A stretch of 64,000 nucleotides of DNA from Maribacter luteus (GTDB lineage: Bacteria > Bacteroidota > Bacteroidia > Flavobacteriales > Flavobacteriaceae): positions 372,001-436,000 of the forward strand of contig NZ_WKJH01000002.1 in NCBI RefSeq assembly GCF_009674825.1. Reading direction: 5' to 3'. The notes beneath the pieces are model-generated. The model was not told the DNA's origin and did no database searches. It saw only the letters and a program-made list of their open reading frames with translations. Position 1 is the first letter of the stretch; each line of letters begins with the position of its first letter. Shown here piece by piece: positions 9,206 through 17,415 of the stretch. The position numbers were made by a program, and so were the translations under genes.

Positions 9206-9940
9206 ATGAAAGCAGCAAATGCCATACAAGTAAAAAACCTGACCAAAACCTTTGGTGAATTTACTGCCGTGAACAACATATCGTTCCATGTGGGCAAAGG
9301 AGAGGTGTTCGGTTTTCTTGGAGCAAATGGCGCGGGAAAAACCACAGCGATGAAAATGCTCATCGGTATTTTAAAACCTACTTCTGGCAAAGCCCAAGTA
9401 GCCAATTACGATATAACCAGCCATGCCAATGATGTAAAGAAAAACATAGGGTACATGAGTCAAAGGTTCTCTTTGTACAATGATCTTACCATAAAGGAGA
9501 ACATTACTTTCTTCGGGGGTATCTACGGACTTAAAAAAGCGACTATAAAAACAAAGACCCAAGCATTGATCAATGATCTGGGCCTACATGACGAAGCCAA
9601 TAAATTGGTGGGGTCATTACCTCTCGGTTGGAAACAGAAAGTCGCCTTTTCGGTATCACTACTGCACGATCCACAGATTATTTTTTTAGATGAGCCCACC
9701 GGTGGTGTAGATCCCATTACCCGAAGGCAATTTTGGGAAATGATATATCGTGAAGCCCATAAAGGCAAAACGATCTTCGTAACCACACATTATATGGATG
9801 AAGCCGAATATTGTGATCGTGTATCGATAATGGTCGAGGGTAAAATCGAGGCCTTGGACTCTCCAAAAAACCTAAAAACCCAATACAAAGTAGATTCAAT
9901 GAACCAGGTATTCCTAAAATTGGCAAGAAACATAGAATAA
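9206..9940 (+). CDS. ABC transporter ATPase B (degenerate signature, canonical H-loop)
   Basis: The 244-residue ATPase has Walker A GANGAGKTT, Walker B IIFLDEPTGGVD and a normal H-loop (TTHYMDEAE). The signature reads LPLGWKQK instead of LSGGQ. It matches the other half of YbhF. The gene lies 46 bp after ATPase A and 4 bp before the first permease. Working with A, it should leave one consensus and one degenerate ATP site. Confidence 0.92.
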   Translation: MKAANAIQVKNLTKTFGEFTAVNNISFHVGKGEVFGFLGANGAGKTTAMKMLIGILKPTSGKAQVANYDITSHANDVKKNIGYMSQRFSLYNDLTIKENITFFGGIYGLKKATIKTKTQALINDLGLHDEANKLVGSLPLGWKQKVAFSVSLLHDPQIIFLDEPTGGVDPITRRQFWEMIYREAHKGKTIFVTTHYMDEAEYCDRVSIMVEGKIEALDSPKNLKTQYKVDSMNQVFLKLARNIE

Positions 9941-9944
9941 CAGC

Positions 9945-11051
9945 ATGAAACGATTCATAGGATTCATACAAAAAGAGTTTTACCACATCCTGAGGGACAG
10001 ACGCTCGCTGTTCATCCTATTCGGTATGCCCATTGTACAGGTCTTACTTTTCGGATTTGCCATCACCAATGAGATAAACAATGTTGATATTGCGATCCTG
10101 GACCATTCCAAAGATGCGACCACAAAAGAAATAATCGCCAAAATTTCAGCATCAAAATATTTCAGCATAAAACAGGTCATAGACAATGAGGCATCTATCG
10201 AAAAAGTATTTAAAAAAGGAAAGATCAAAGCGGTCTTGAATTTTGAAAAGGACTTCAGCAAAAAACTGATAACCGATAATAAGGCGACCATCCAGATCTT
10301 AACAGATGCTACCGACCCCAATACCGCCAACACCATCAGTAATTACACGACTTCTATCTTAAAAAACTATCAACAAGACCTAAACCGGGGAATTCAGTTA
10401 TCCTATCAAATAGAACCTAAGGTACGGTTGGCCTATAACCCGGAACTTAAGAGTGTTTTTATGTTCGTTCCAGGAGTCATGACGGTTATCCTAATGCTGG
10501 TTTCGGCCATGATGACCTCCATATCGATTACCCGGGAAAAAGAACTCGGTACTATGGAAATATTATTGGTCTCGCCTTTAAAACCATTTCAAGTAATCAT
10601 TGGAAAAGTGGTGCCCTATATACTACTTGCCGTTATTAATGCGATCGTCATCATCTTATTGAGCCTTTTCGTATTCAAAATGCCGGTTCAAGGTAGTTTT
10701 ATGCTATTGGGGGCCGAAAGTATCCTTTTCATCATTAATGCCCTTTCTTTAGGAATACTGATCTCTACGATCGCCTCTTCCCAACAAACCGCCATGATGG
10801 CTTCCCTAATGGGCTTAATGTTACCCGTGATTCTTTTATCGGGATTTATTTTCCCCATTAGCAGCATGCCCCTACCCTTACAGATCTTAAGTAATATCAT
10901 TCCGGCCAAATGGTTTATAATCATCATAAAGGGAATAATGCTAAAAGGTGTAGGCTTGAACTTTATTTGGAAAGAAACATTGATCTTAATAGGAATGACC
11001 TTGTTCTTCATAACCATAAGTATAAAAAAGTATAAAATCAGATTGGAATGA
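9945..11051 (+). CDS. ABC-2 type permease 1 (YbhS/YbhR-like)
   Basis: The 368-residue protein has an N-terminal helix, a large periplasmic domain (about residues 45-175) and five C-terminal helices, the ABC2_membrane_3 layout. The conserved TREKELGTMEILLVSP coupling segment is present. It pairs with the second permease to form the membrane channel of the pump. Confidence 0.9.
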   Translation: MKRFIGFIQKEFYHILRDRRSLFILFGMPIVQVLLFGFAITNEINNVDIAILDHSKDATTKEIIAKISASKYFSIKQVIDNEASIEKVFKKGKIKAVLNFEKDFSKKLITDNKATIQILTDATDPNTANTISNYTTSILKNYQQDLNRGIQLSYQIEPKVRLAYNPELKSVFMFVPGVMTVILMLVSAMMTSISITREKELGTMEILLVSPLKPFQVIIGKVVPYILLAVINAIVIILLSLFVFKMPVQGSFMLLGAESILFIINALSLGILISTIASSQQTAMMASLMGLMLPVILLSGFIFPISSMPLPLQILSNIIPAKWFIIIIKGIMLKGVGLNFIWKETLILIGMTLFFITISIKKYKIRLE

Positions 11052-11152
11052 AGAGGACAGTACGGGACACTAAGTTAAAAACAGAGGAGGCGAAAACATA
11101 TAATAAAATAAATCTATGGTCTAGTCTCTAGATTCTAGCATCTAAAAGGAAC

Positions 11153-12274
11153 ATGAACATCATTCGATATATCATACAAAAGGAATTCAGGCAGATTTTC
11201 AGGAATAAGGCCATGCTACCTATCATTTTTATGATGCCATTGATACAACTGATCATACTCTCCAATGCGGCAACGTTTGAAATCAAAAACATCAAATTCG
11301 GGTATATCGACAATGACAAAACCCCGTATTCCAGGGAATTGGTGGAAAAATTCAATGCCTCAACCTATTTTAACGTGCTTTCAGATTATCCTTCGGCAAA
11401 AATGGCGAAATCAGCCATGTTAAACGGTGATGTTGATGTAATACTGGAGATTCCCCAATATTTTGACCGTAACCTTGTAAGGGAAAAGAAAACTGATTTA
11501 TCCGTAACAATCAATGCCATTGACGGTGCTGCGGCCGGAGTTGAAAACGTATATGTTACACAGATCATACAACAATTCAATAAAAACGTACAGGTAGACT
11601 TAATGCTCTACGACACGGTAAATGACCGACCACAGACCATAGAGACCATTCCGTTGTTTTGGTACAACGAAACCTTGAATTATAAAACGTTCATGGTACC
11701 CGGAATCCTAGTGTTATTGGTTACGATGATCACCCTTTTCCTTTCTGGGATGAATGTGGTCAGGGAAAAGGAAATAGGCACCTTGGAACAGATAAACGTA
11801 ACCCCGATCAAAAAATTCCAGTTCATTATTGGCAAGCTTTTTCCTTTCCTTGTTTTAGGGTTGGTTTTATTGACCGTAGGATTGATCATTGCAAAATTAC
11901 TGTTCAATGTACCTATTATAGGCAGTATCTTTCTTATGTACGGTTATACGGTTGTTTATATTCTTGTTATACTGGGAATAGGTTTGTTTATCTCCAATTA
12001 CACCGACACGCAACAACAGGCCATGTTCATCGCTTGGTTCTTTATGGTCATCTTCATTTTAATGAGCGGTTTATTCACCCCGATTGAAAGTATGCCCCAA
12101 TGGGCACAGCTGTTGACCGAGTTCAACCCGATCAAGTATTTTGTTCAGGTAATGCGTATGGTAATGCTTAAAGGTGCAGGATTTACAGATATTTTACCCC
12201 AATTGGCAAAGACTTTGCTCTATGCGGTCGCCATGAACGGATTAGCCGTAATGAGTTACAAAAAATTCACTTAG
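11153..12274 (+). CDS. ABC-2 type permease 2 (YbhS/YbhR-like)
   Basis: The 373-residue paralogue of the preceding permease has the same layout and a VREKEIGTLEQINVTP coupling segment. The 101-bp gap before it holds several TCTAG-like repeats but no clear terminator. It closes the efflux operon; the globin gene follows after 22 bp and could be read from the same message. Confidence 0.9.
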   Translation: MNIIRYIIQKEFRQIFRNKAMLPIIFMMPLIQLIILSNAATFEIKNIKFGYIDNDKTPYSRELVEKFNASTYFNVLSDYPSAKMAKSAMLNGDVDVILEIPQYFDRNLVREKKTDLSVTINAIDGAAAGVENVYVTQIIQQFNKNVQVDLMLYDTVNDRPQTIETIPLFWYNETLNYKTFMVPGILVLLVTMITLFLSGMNVVREKEIGTLEQINVTPIKKFQFIIGKLFPFLVLGLVLLTVGLIIAKLLFNVPIIGSIFLMYGYTVVYILVILGIGLFISNYTDTQQQAMFIAWFFMVIFILMSGLFTPIESMPQWAQLLTEFNPIKYFVQVMRMVMLKGAGFTDILPQLAKTLLYAVAMNGLAVMSYKKFT

Positions 12275-12296
12275 CTTTATCCCAAAACAAGGATCA

Positions 12297-12689
12297 ATGG
12301 CTACCAAGACAGATATTAAAGACAGAAAAGATGTTTCTTTATTGGTCAATACGTTTTACGCAAAAGTCAGAAAAGACAAAGTACTTGGCCCAATCTTCAA
12401 TAATATCATAAACGATTGGGATGCCCATTTAGAACTGTTGACAGATTTCTGGGAGACTCAGCTATTTTTAAAAAGAAAATACTTTGGAAACCCTGTAACC
12501 GCCCATGAAGAAGTTGATGAAAAAACGAACCAGACCATTACACCGGAACACTTTGGGTTTTGGCTGAACCTATGGTTCCAAACATTGGACGAATTGTTTG
12601 AAGGGGAAACGGCATGGATTGCAAAAAACAGGGCCCAAAAGATGAGCACCATGTTATTTATGCACATGTATCAGCATAGATCCAAATAA
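12297..12689 (+). CDS. group III truncated haemoglobin
   Basis: The 130-residue globin is short and has the group III pattern: NTFYAKVRKDKVLGPIF near the start, the Phe/Trp-rich DFWETQLF segment, and the proximal His in TPEHFGFWLNLW. Truncated globins bind O2 and NO. It sits just before an Rrf2 regulator and Ric, so a role in NO detoxification or sensing is likely. Confidence 0.88.
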   Translation: MATKTDIKDRKDVSLLVNTFYAKVRKDKVLGPIFNNIINDWDAHLELLTDFWETQLFLKRKYFGNPVTAHEEVDEKTNQTITPEHFGFWLNLWFQTLDELFEGETAWIAKNRAQKMSTMLFMHMYQHRSK

Positions 12690-12727
12690 CCACCCGCCCC
12701 CTATTGCGCTTTAGGCTATATTTTATT

Positions 12728-12768
12728 TAGGACATTTTTGTCCTATTTATAAATTAATACTATCTTTA
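12728..12768 (+). promoter_or_regulatory. Rrf2-gene promoter with inverted-repeat operator
   Basis: The perfect inverted repeat TAGGACA-TTTT-TGTCCTA covers 12728-12745. A -7-like box TATCTTTA lies at 12761-12768, so the repeat overlaps the -33 region. A near copy stands before ric at 13243. This fits repression by the Rrf2 protein of its own gene and of ric. Confidence 0.72.
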
Positions 12769-12790
12769 CAGCAAATAATTATTAACAGAA

Positions 12791-13225
12791 ATGTTTTCAA
12801 AAGCATGTGAATACGGAATCAGGGCGGCAACATATATTGCTTTGCGGTCACTTGAAGGGAAACGCACAAGCTTAAAAGATATCGCAAAGGAAACCGATTC
12901 CCCGGTGGCGTTCACGGCCAAGATCCTGCAGCAGTTATCAAAAAATAAAATCGTTGAATCGGTCAAAGGGGCTTCAGGAGGTTTTGAAATCCAAAAAAGG
13001 AATGTACATACCATAAAACTCAGTCAAATCGTTTATGCCATCGACGGGGATAAGGTATATCATGGATGTGGTCTGGGCTTAAGAGAATGTAATGGCGCTA
13101 AGCCCTGTCCGGTACATGACAAATTTATAGGTATTCGCGACGGACTTAAAAATATGTTGGAGACAACAACCTTACTGGAAATGACCAGAGGCCTGGAAGT
13201 CGGCCTCACGTATTTAAAACGATAA
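12791..13225 (+). CDS. Rrf2-family Fe-S regulator, probable NO sensor (NsrR-like)
   Basis: The 144-residue protein has the Rrf2 winged helix (MFSKACEYGIRAATYIA...) and three Cys in a C-x6-C-x5-C run (HGCGLGLRECNGAKPC), as needed for an Fe-S cluster. The neighbours are a globin, Ric and a hemerythrin, the typical NsrR target set. The same inverted repeat precedes this gene and ric. It is inferred, not shown, that NO releases repression. Confidence 0.88.
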   Translation: MFSKACEYGIRAATYIALRSLEGKRTSLKDIAKETDSPVAFTAKILQQLSKNKIVESVKGASGGFEIQKRNVHTIKLSQIVYAIDGDKVYHGCGLGLRECNGAKPCPVHDKFIGIRDGLKNMLETTTLLEMTRGLEVGLTYLKR

Positions 13226-13242
13226 AAAATTTATCATTAAAC

Positions 13243-13258
13243 AGGACATTTTTATCCT
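13243..13258 (+). promoter_or_regulatory. second Rrf2-type operator, before ric
   Basis: AGGACA-TTTT-TATCCT differs by one base from the repeat at 12729-12744. It lies 36 bp before the ric start, and the sequence in between is A/T-rich. Confidence 0.65.
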
Positions 13259-13293
13259 ATTTAAATTCGAATCAATTAATACCAAGAGCTATC

Positions 13294-14025
13294 ATGAAAA
13301 ATACACTAAAGACGAACATTGGGGAGATCGTAGCAGAAGACTACCGCACGTCACAGGTTTTTAAAAATCATAATATCGATTTTTGTTGTAGGGGCAACCG
13401 AAGTATACAGGAAGTTGCCGAAAAGAACAACTTGGATGCCGAACAACTCTTAAAAGAAGTCACTGAAATCCTGAATCAAACGAAAGCCGATACTATCGAT
13501 TATAAATCTTGGCCTTTGGATCTTCTTGCAGACTATATTGAAAAAAAACACCACAGATATGTGGAAAAGCAGATACCTGTTTTAAAACAATACCTGGATA
13601 AACTTGCCCATACACATGGCACCAACCATCCGGAACTATTTGAAATCAGGGAACATTTCTATAAATCTGCCGATGAACTGACCAAACATTTGAAAAAGGA
13701 AGAATTAGTTGTTTTCCCTGCGGTCAGGAAAATGGTCGCAGCCTCCCAAAACAGTGTCCTTTTAGATAAATTCCATTTTGGCACCATCCAAAATCCCATA
13801 CAAGTTATGATGCAGGAACACGATAATGAAGGAGAACGATTTAGACAAATAGATGGGTTAAGCAATAACTACACCCCACCTGCGGACGGATGCACTACCT
13901 ATAGGGTAACATTTTCACTATTAAAGGAATTTGAAAATGACTTACACAATCATATTCATTTGGAAAACAATATCCTTTTCCCCAAAGCAGCGGAACTGGA
14001 AAAACAATTGGGCGACCCTAGATAA
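13294..14025 (+). CDS. ric: iron-sulfur cluster repair di-iron protein Ric/ScdA/YtfE
   Basis: The 243-residue protein starts with the ScdA_N (DUF542) module, with the FCCRGNRSI Cys pair near residue 31. A hemerythrin four-helix domain follows, with its di-iron ligands (KKHHRY, HLKKEE, QEHDNEG, HNHIHLENN). Such proteins repair Fe-S clusters after NO or oxidative damage. It follows the Rrf2 gene under a matching operator and precedes a second hemerythrin gene by 15 bp. Confidence 0.93.
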   Translation: MKNTLKTNIGEIVAEDYRTSQVFKNHNIDFCCRGNRSIQEVAEKNNLDAEQLLKEVTEILNQTKADTIDYKSWPLDLLADYIEKKHHRYVEKQIPVLKQYLDKLAHTHGTNHPELFEIREHFYKSADELTKHLKKEELVVFPAVRKMVAASQNSVLLDKFHFGTIQNPIQVMMQEHDNEGERFRQIDGLSNNYTPPADGCTTYRVTFSLLKEFENDLHNHIHLENNILFPKAAELEKQLGDPR

Positions 14026-14040
14026 TAAATTTACCTTAGC

Positions 14041-14502
14041 ATGAAAAAATCACCCATTAAAAGGAATAAGGACCTGATACCGGTAAGTCGTGATCATCAT
14101 CACGGCTTACTCCTTTGTTGGAAAATCCGAACCGGGTTCTCCAAGAACGTATCGACAGAGCGTATCAAACGGTATACCGATTGGTTCTTCGAAACACACC
14201 TAATGCCCCATTTTGACTTGGAGGAAAAATATATTTTCCCCATACTGGGCAACCAAAATGAATTGGTCAAAAAAGCCCTCGCAGAACACCGTTGCATAAT
14301 CGCCCTATTCACCGATTCCGATGACATTGAACATGCATTACACATGATCGTGGAAACCTTGCAAGAACATATTCGGTTCGAAGAGCGGGTATTGTTCCAA
14401 GAAATACAGGAAGTAGCTACAGAGGAGCAACTTAACTTGGTAGGGGACCTCCACAAAGAAGAAGACTTTTTGGATAACTTGGTAGACGAATTCTGGGCAT
14501 AA
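14041..14502 (+). CDS. hemerythrin HHE-domain protein
   Basis: The 153-residue protein has an N-terminal SRDHHHGLLL segment, HFDLEEKYIFP and EHIRFEERVLF, the His/Glu pattern of HHE hemerythrins; a late HKEED completes it. It is cytoplasmic, without a signal peptide. Cotranscription with ric points to a role in O2/NO binding or iron supply for repair. Confidence 0.85.
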   Translation: MKKSPIKRNKDLIPVSRDHHHGLLLCWKIRTGFSKNVSTERIKRYTDWFFETHLMPHFDLEEKYIFPILGNQNELVKKALAEHRCIIALFTDSDDIEHALHMIVETLQEHIRFEERVLFQEIQEVATEEQLNLVGDLHKEEDFLDNLVDEFWA

Positions 14503-14544
14503 AATGATGGATTAAACCTTTCGGAAAACTAATTACTACCCCAG

Positions 14545-14562
14545 CCATTAGACAATGGTTTT
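14545..14562 (+). terminator. short terminator after the hemerythrin gene
   Basis: CCATT-agac-AATGG is followed by TTTT. The stem is only 5 bp, but it lies between convergent genes where a terminator is expected. Confidence 0.45.
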
Positions 14563-14569
14563 AATACTA

Positions 14570-14959
14570 CTACCTTTTTACCTTTAAGAGTATTTTGGAA
14601 AGCAACTTACGTTTTAATGCCCTATACTTTCCTAGATGTTCCAAGTATAAGTCACGATGTTTCTCGTGATTATTCAAATAATAAGAATCACAAGCCATAT
14701 CATCGCATTCATGTGCATTCAAATTCGAAGTTTCATAACGGTACATTATACCTGATTTAAGAGTATTTTCACGACGCATGTTAAGTAGTTCGTTATAAAG
14801 CCCATGATCGTTCAACATAAGATTTTCAATGGTTATAAGATAATTCATTTCTTCACCAATAAAATCCAGGCTTTCTGTCCAGCTCTCCAGTTCTTTCTTA
14901 TCCTTCTTCAACATGATTCGACTATCGGACTCATGTTCATAAAAAATTCTTCTACTCAT
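14570..14959 (-). CDS. hypothetical coiled-coil protein, 129 aa
   Basis: The protein is highly charged and predicted all-helical, without signal or membrane segment. It has a KELESW-xx-SLxF heptad start and a basic C-terminus (KRKLLSKILLKVKR). It looks like a distant relative of the 130-residue protein at 61822: both have an F/LY(E/D) start, an EL-x(2)-W-x(3)-L segment, a central HE motif and a late Y-A-L-K run. It overlaps the upstream GreA/Rnk-like gene by four bases. Function unknown. Confidence 0.7.
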   Translation of the reverse strand: MSRRIFYEHESDSRIMLKKDKKELESWTESLDFIGEEMNYLITIENLMLNDHGLYNELLNMRRENTLKSGIMYRYETSNLNAHECDDMACDSYYLNNHEKHRDLYLEHLGKYRALKRKLLSKILLKVKR

Positions 14960-15375
14960 AATACCATACTTACATTTAATTTCCGGTTACCTTGCTCCAC
15001 TTTCCCAATCATCAAATTCTGCTCGCCCGATGGAAACTCCCAAATAATGGCATCACCCTCCGCATATCCAATAACGGCGGAGCCCATAAGGGTCAATAGA
15101 GAGATCTTCCCTTCTTTAACATCACTTTCCGAGGGTGTAACCAAGGTGAATTTTTTACTCCATCCCTTTTCGGATACAACGGTTATTGTGCTATTAAATC
15201 GAATAACATCATTGGGCATATCCTTTTCATCACAAATTTTTGCGGATTCTATCTCGCTGCTTAGTTTTTTTATTGACTTTCCCAAGGTAACATCCTTGTA
15301 ATATTTGGAGAGATTCATAAGTTTTTTCAGCAAAACATATTCCCTCTTTTCTATGATCAAATTTCCGTATTTCAT
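14956..15375 (-). CDS. GreA/GreB C-terminal-domain protein (Rnk-like)
   Basis: The 139-residue protein ends in the FKBP-like GreA/GreB C-terminal fold: VTPSESDVKEGKIS followed by GSAVIGYAEGDAIIWEFPSGE. The N-terminal ~45 residues are helical and too short for the full Gre coiled coil. Rnk and related proteins bind RNA polymerase without the cleavage activity of GreA. It is the first gene of a two-gene leftward unit with a coiled-coil protein. Confidence 0.78.
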   Translation of the reverse strand: MKYGNLIIEKREYVLLKKLMNLSKYYKDVTLGKSIKKLSSEIESAKICDEKDMPNDVIRFNSTITVVSEKGWSKKFTLVTPSESDVKEGKISLLTLMGSAVIGYAEGDAIIWEFPSGEQNLMIGKVEQGNRKLNVSMVL

Positions 15376-15523
15376 TTTTTCAAATTTTAGTTCTGGGGCA
15401 TCTCAGTTTAAAAAAAAATGTACGTTACCTTTAGCTATAAACTAGGATTCAATGGGCTCATGGCACCAACCACATTCACGATATCCAGAAACATGACCAA
15501 TGCCCTGAGCCTAATCCACACTC

Positions 15524-15552
15524 TTTTTCCATGACATGATGTCAAGGAAAAA
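15524..15552 (-). terminator. hairpin over the glutamate dehydrogenase stop
   Basis: TTTTTCC (15524-15530) and TGACAT (15532-15537) pair with ATGTCA (15539-15544) and GGAAAAA (15546-15552), with single-base bulges between. The structure contains the stop codon (15542-15544). A/T-rich outer arms make it a plausible weak bidirectional terminator. Confidence 0.5.
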
Positions 15553-16834
15553 TTCCACGCTGCTCATACGCCTGTTCCAATCTTTCAATTGCGATGATGA
15601 AAGCAGCGGACCTCATATCAACCTCCCTTTCTTTGGATACTTTCAAAACCTTGCTAAAGGATCCTCTGAGTTTCCTTTCCAATTTTTCCATTACTTCTTC
15701 TAAGTGCCAAATTTCACCGTTCCTATTTTGGAGCCATTCAAAATAACTACCAATTACACCACCTGAATTACATAATATATCGGGAATGATATCGATTCCC
15801 TTTGCCAACAATATCTTCTCGGCCTCGACATCTGTAGGTCCATTGGCCCCTTCGGCAATCAAGTACGCTTTGATGTTTGTAGCATTTTCCGAAGTTATCT
15901 GGTTGCCCAGGGCAGCAGGCACGCAGATATCACAGTCCAACCCAAAGAAATCCTTATTCTCTATCGGCAAGGCTCCAACATAGCCTAGAATACTACCTTT
16001 ATTGGCTTGGGTGAACGCCAAAAGTTTTTCCACTGATATACCATCTTCATTATAAATACTACCATACGCATCTTGGACGGCCGTTAATACGGCACCTTCT
16101 TTTTCGAGAAAATAAGCAGTCCAATAACCTACGTTGCCAAAACCTTGTACAATGAATTTTTTGTCATTAAGGTCAACCTTCTTGTTTTCTGCCCAGAACT
16201 TGATATTAAGGAAAACCCCATATCCAGTAGCTCTATCCCTGCCTTCTGAACCACCTACTCCTATAGGTTTGCCCGTAACCACATGCATGTTCTTTGATCG
16301 CTCATTTGGTGATTTGGTCGACATATACGTATCTAAAATCCAAGCCATGGTCTGTGGATTCGTATTGACATCAGGTGCAGGAATATCCAATTCAGGACCA
16401 ATATTATCACCTAAGGCATAAGTAAACCTACGGGTAATCCGCTCCAGTTCGGTTTGACTGTATTTTGAAGGCTGTAATTGTATTCCTCCTTTTGCCCCAC
16501 CATAAGGCAAGCCTGCCAAAGAAGTTTTCCAGGTCATCCACATCGCCAAAGCCCTAGCTGCATCGATATCGACAGTTGGGTGATACCTTAATCCTCCTTT
16601 ATAAGGTCCAAGCGCATTATTATGCTGCACCCTATAACCTGTGAAAACCTCTACTTCCCCATTATCCATTCGAACGGGAAAGTGTACGACCAATTCATTA
16701 TTGGTCACCTCCAATATTTTACGAATATTGGTATTTAGGCCGATTATATCGGCGGCATGGTTAAACTGTCTCATGACATTCTCTAACATGCCCTGTTTTT
16801 GTTGCCTTTTATTCTTCGGCGTTTTTGTTATCAT
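15542..16834 (-). CDS. glutamate dehydrogenase (Glu/Leu/Phe/Val family)
   Basis: The 430-residue enzyme contains the substrate region GPYKGGLRYHP, the catalytic-Lys segment LPYGGAKGGI, the PAPDVNT motif and the nucleotide-binding GFGNVG motif. This is the hexameric GDH II-like family, which interconverts glutamate and 2-oxoglutarate. A later Met (16789) is an alternative start. It is 12 bp downstream of a small Cys-rich gene. Confidence 0.9.
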   Translation of the reverse strand: MITKTPKNKRQQKQGMLENVMRQFNHAADIIGLNTNIRKILEVTNNELVVHFPVRMDNGEVEVFTGYRVQHNNALGPYKGGLRYHPTVDIDAARALAMWMTWKTSLAGLPYGGAKGGIQLQPSKYSQTELERITRRFTYALGDNIGPELDIPAPDVNTNPQTMAWILDTYMSTKSPNERSKNMHVVTGKPIGVGGSEGRDRATGYGVFLNIKFWAENKKVDLNDKKFIVQGFGNVGYWTAYFLEKEGAVLTAVQDAYGSIYNEDGISVEKLLAFTQANKGSILGYVGALPIENKDFFGLDCDICVPAALGNQITSENATNIKAYLIAEGANGPTDVEAEKILLAKGIDIIPDILCNSGGVIGSYFEWLQNRNGEIWHLEEVMEKLERKLRGSFSKVLKVSKEREVDMRSAAFIIAIERLEQAYEQRGIFP

Positions 16835-16846
16835 CTACTTATTATT

Positions 16847-17053
16847 TTAAACTAATTGTGCTTGATTTTCAACGTTTTTGTAATTACCGCTACGCTTATC
16901 GTAAGTTTTTACCTCATCCAAATAATGCTCATATTCACTGCACATAGTAATGTTGCTTTTGTCCGTTGTTATTTCACAAAAAGACATGTACTGGCATGTA
17001 GAGCAAATACTCCTATTGAATTTTCGTCGCATATATTTTATTTTTAGCTCCAT
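16847..17053 (-). CDS. small Cys-rich protein, 68 aa
   Basis: After a basic start (MRRKFNRS) come four Cys in a C-x2-C-x5-C-x10-C pattern ending CSEYEHYLDE. The spacing suggests a zinc or Fe-S site. I recall similar short proteins in other flavobacteria but know no function. The tight 12-bp spacing suggests it is transcribed with the dehydrogenase. Confidence 0.6.
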   Translation of the reverse strand: MELKIKYMRRKFNRSICSTCQYMSFCEITTDKSNITMCSEYEHYLDEVKTYDKRSGNYKNVENQAQLV

Positions 17054-17415
17054 TTAATGACTTACCTATATAACCGACCTCCCATACAAAAACCAACCCA
17101 TTCACTTTCGGGAAAGCCGGATAGACAACAGCGTCAAACCAATATGCATATTGCCCAACAAACCTTGATTCACCTGATCAGACATCGGGTATTGACCTAA
17201 GAATACCCGGGATTCGGTGACCTTCTTTACGCTTTCAACTCGCAATACATTGGTTTCCGATACCAATTTTGGCAAAAGGTGTGCCTTAAAGAACAAACAA
17301 GTACAGAAAATTATTTAATAAGCTGATTGTCAACCACTCCAGTTGATTAATTAAAAAATGAAACAAAAACAGAATGGGGAATTTTTACCCAGTTGAGGAA
17401 TTTTTACCCAGTAGG
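17054..17415. other. gene-poor stretch with a 19-bp tandem repeat
   Basis: No convincing gene. GGAATTTTTACCCAGT occurs twice, at 17378-17393 and 17397-17412, separated by TGA and ending just past the regulator stop codon. The promoter for the leftward 68-aa gene and glutamate dehydrogenase must lie here, but no clear -7 box was found. Confidence 0.5.

Noticed and set aside
15532-15544. TGACATGATGTCA, similar to the FNR-type palindrome
   Set aside because: Spacer is seven bases instead of six, it has no -7 box at 33 bp, and it is part of a hairpin over a stop codon.
17267-17283. Sigma54-like promoter, TTGGCA...TGC on the plus strand
   Set aside because: The match is partial and it points toward the convergent end of the regulator gene, with no gene to drive.
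17102-17296. 64-codon leftward open frame
   Set aside because: It lacks any recognisable domain, has poor spacing to neighbours and lies in a stretch expected to hold promoters.
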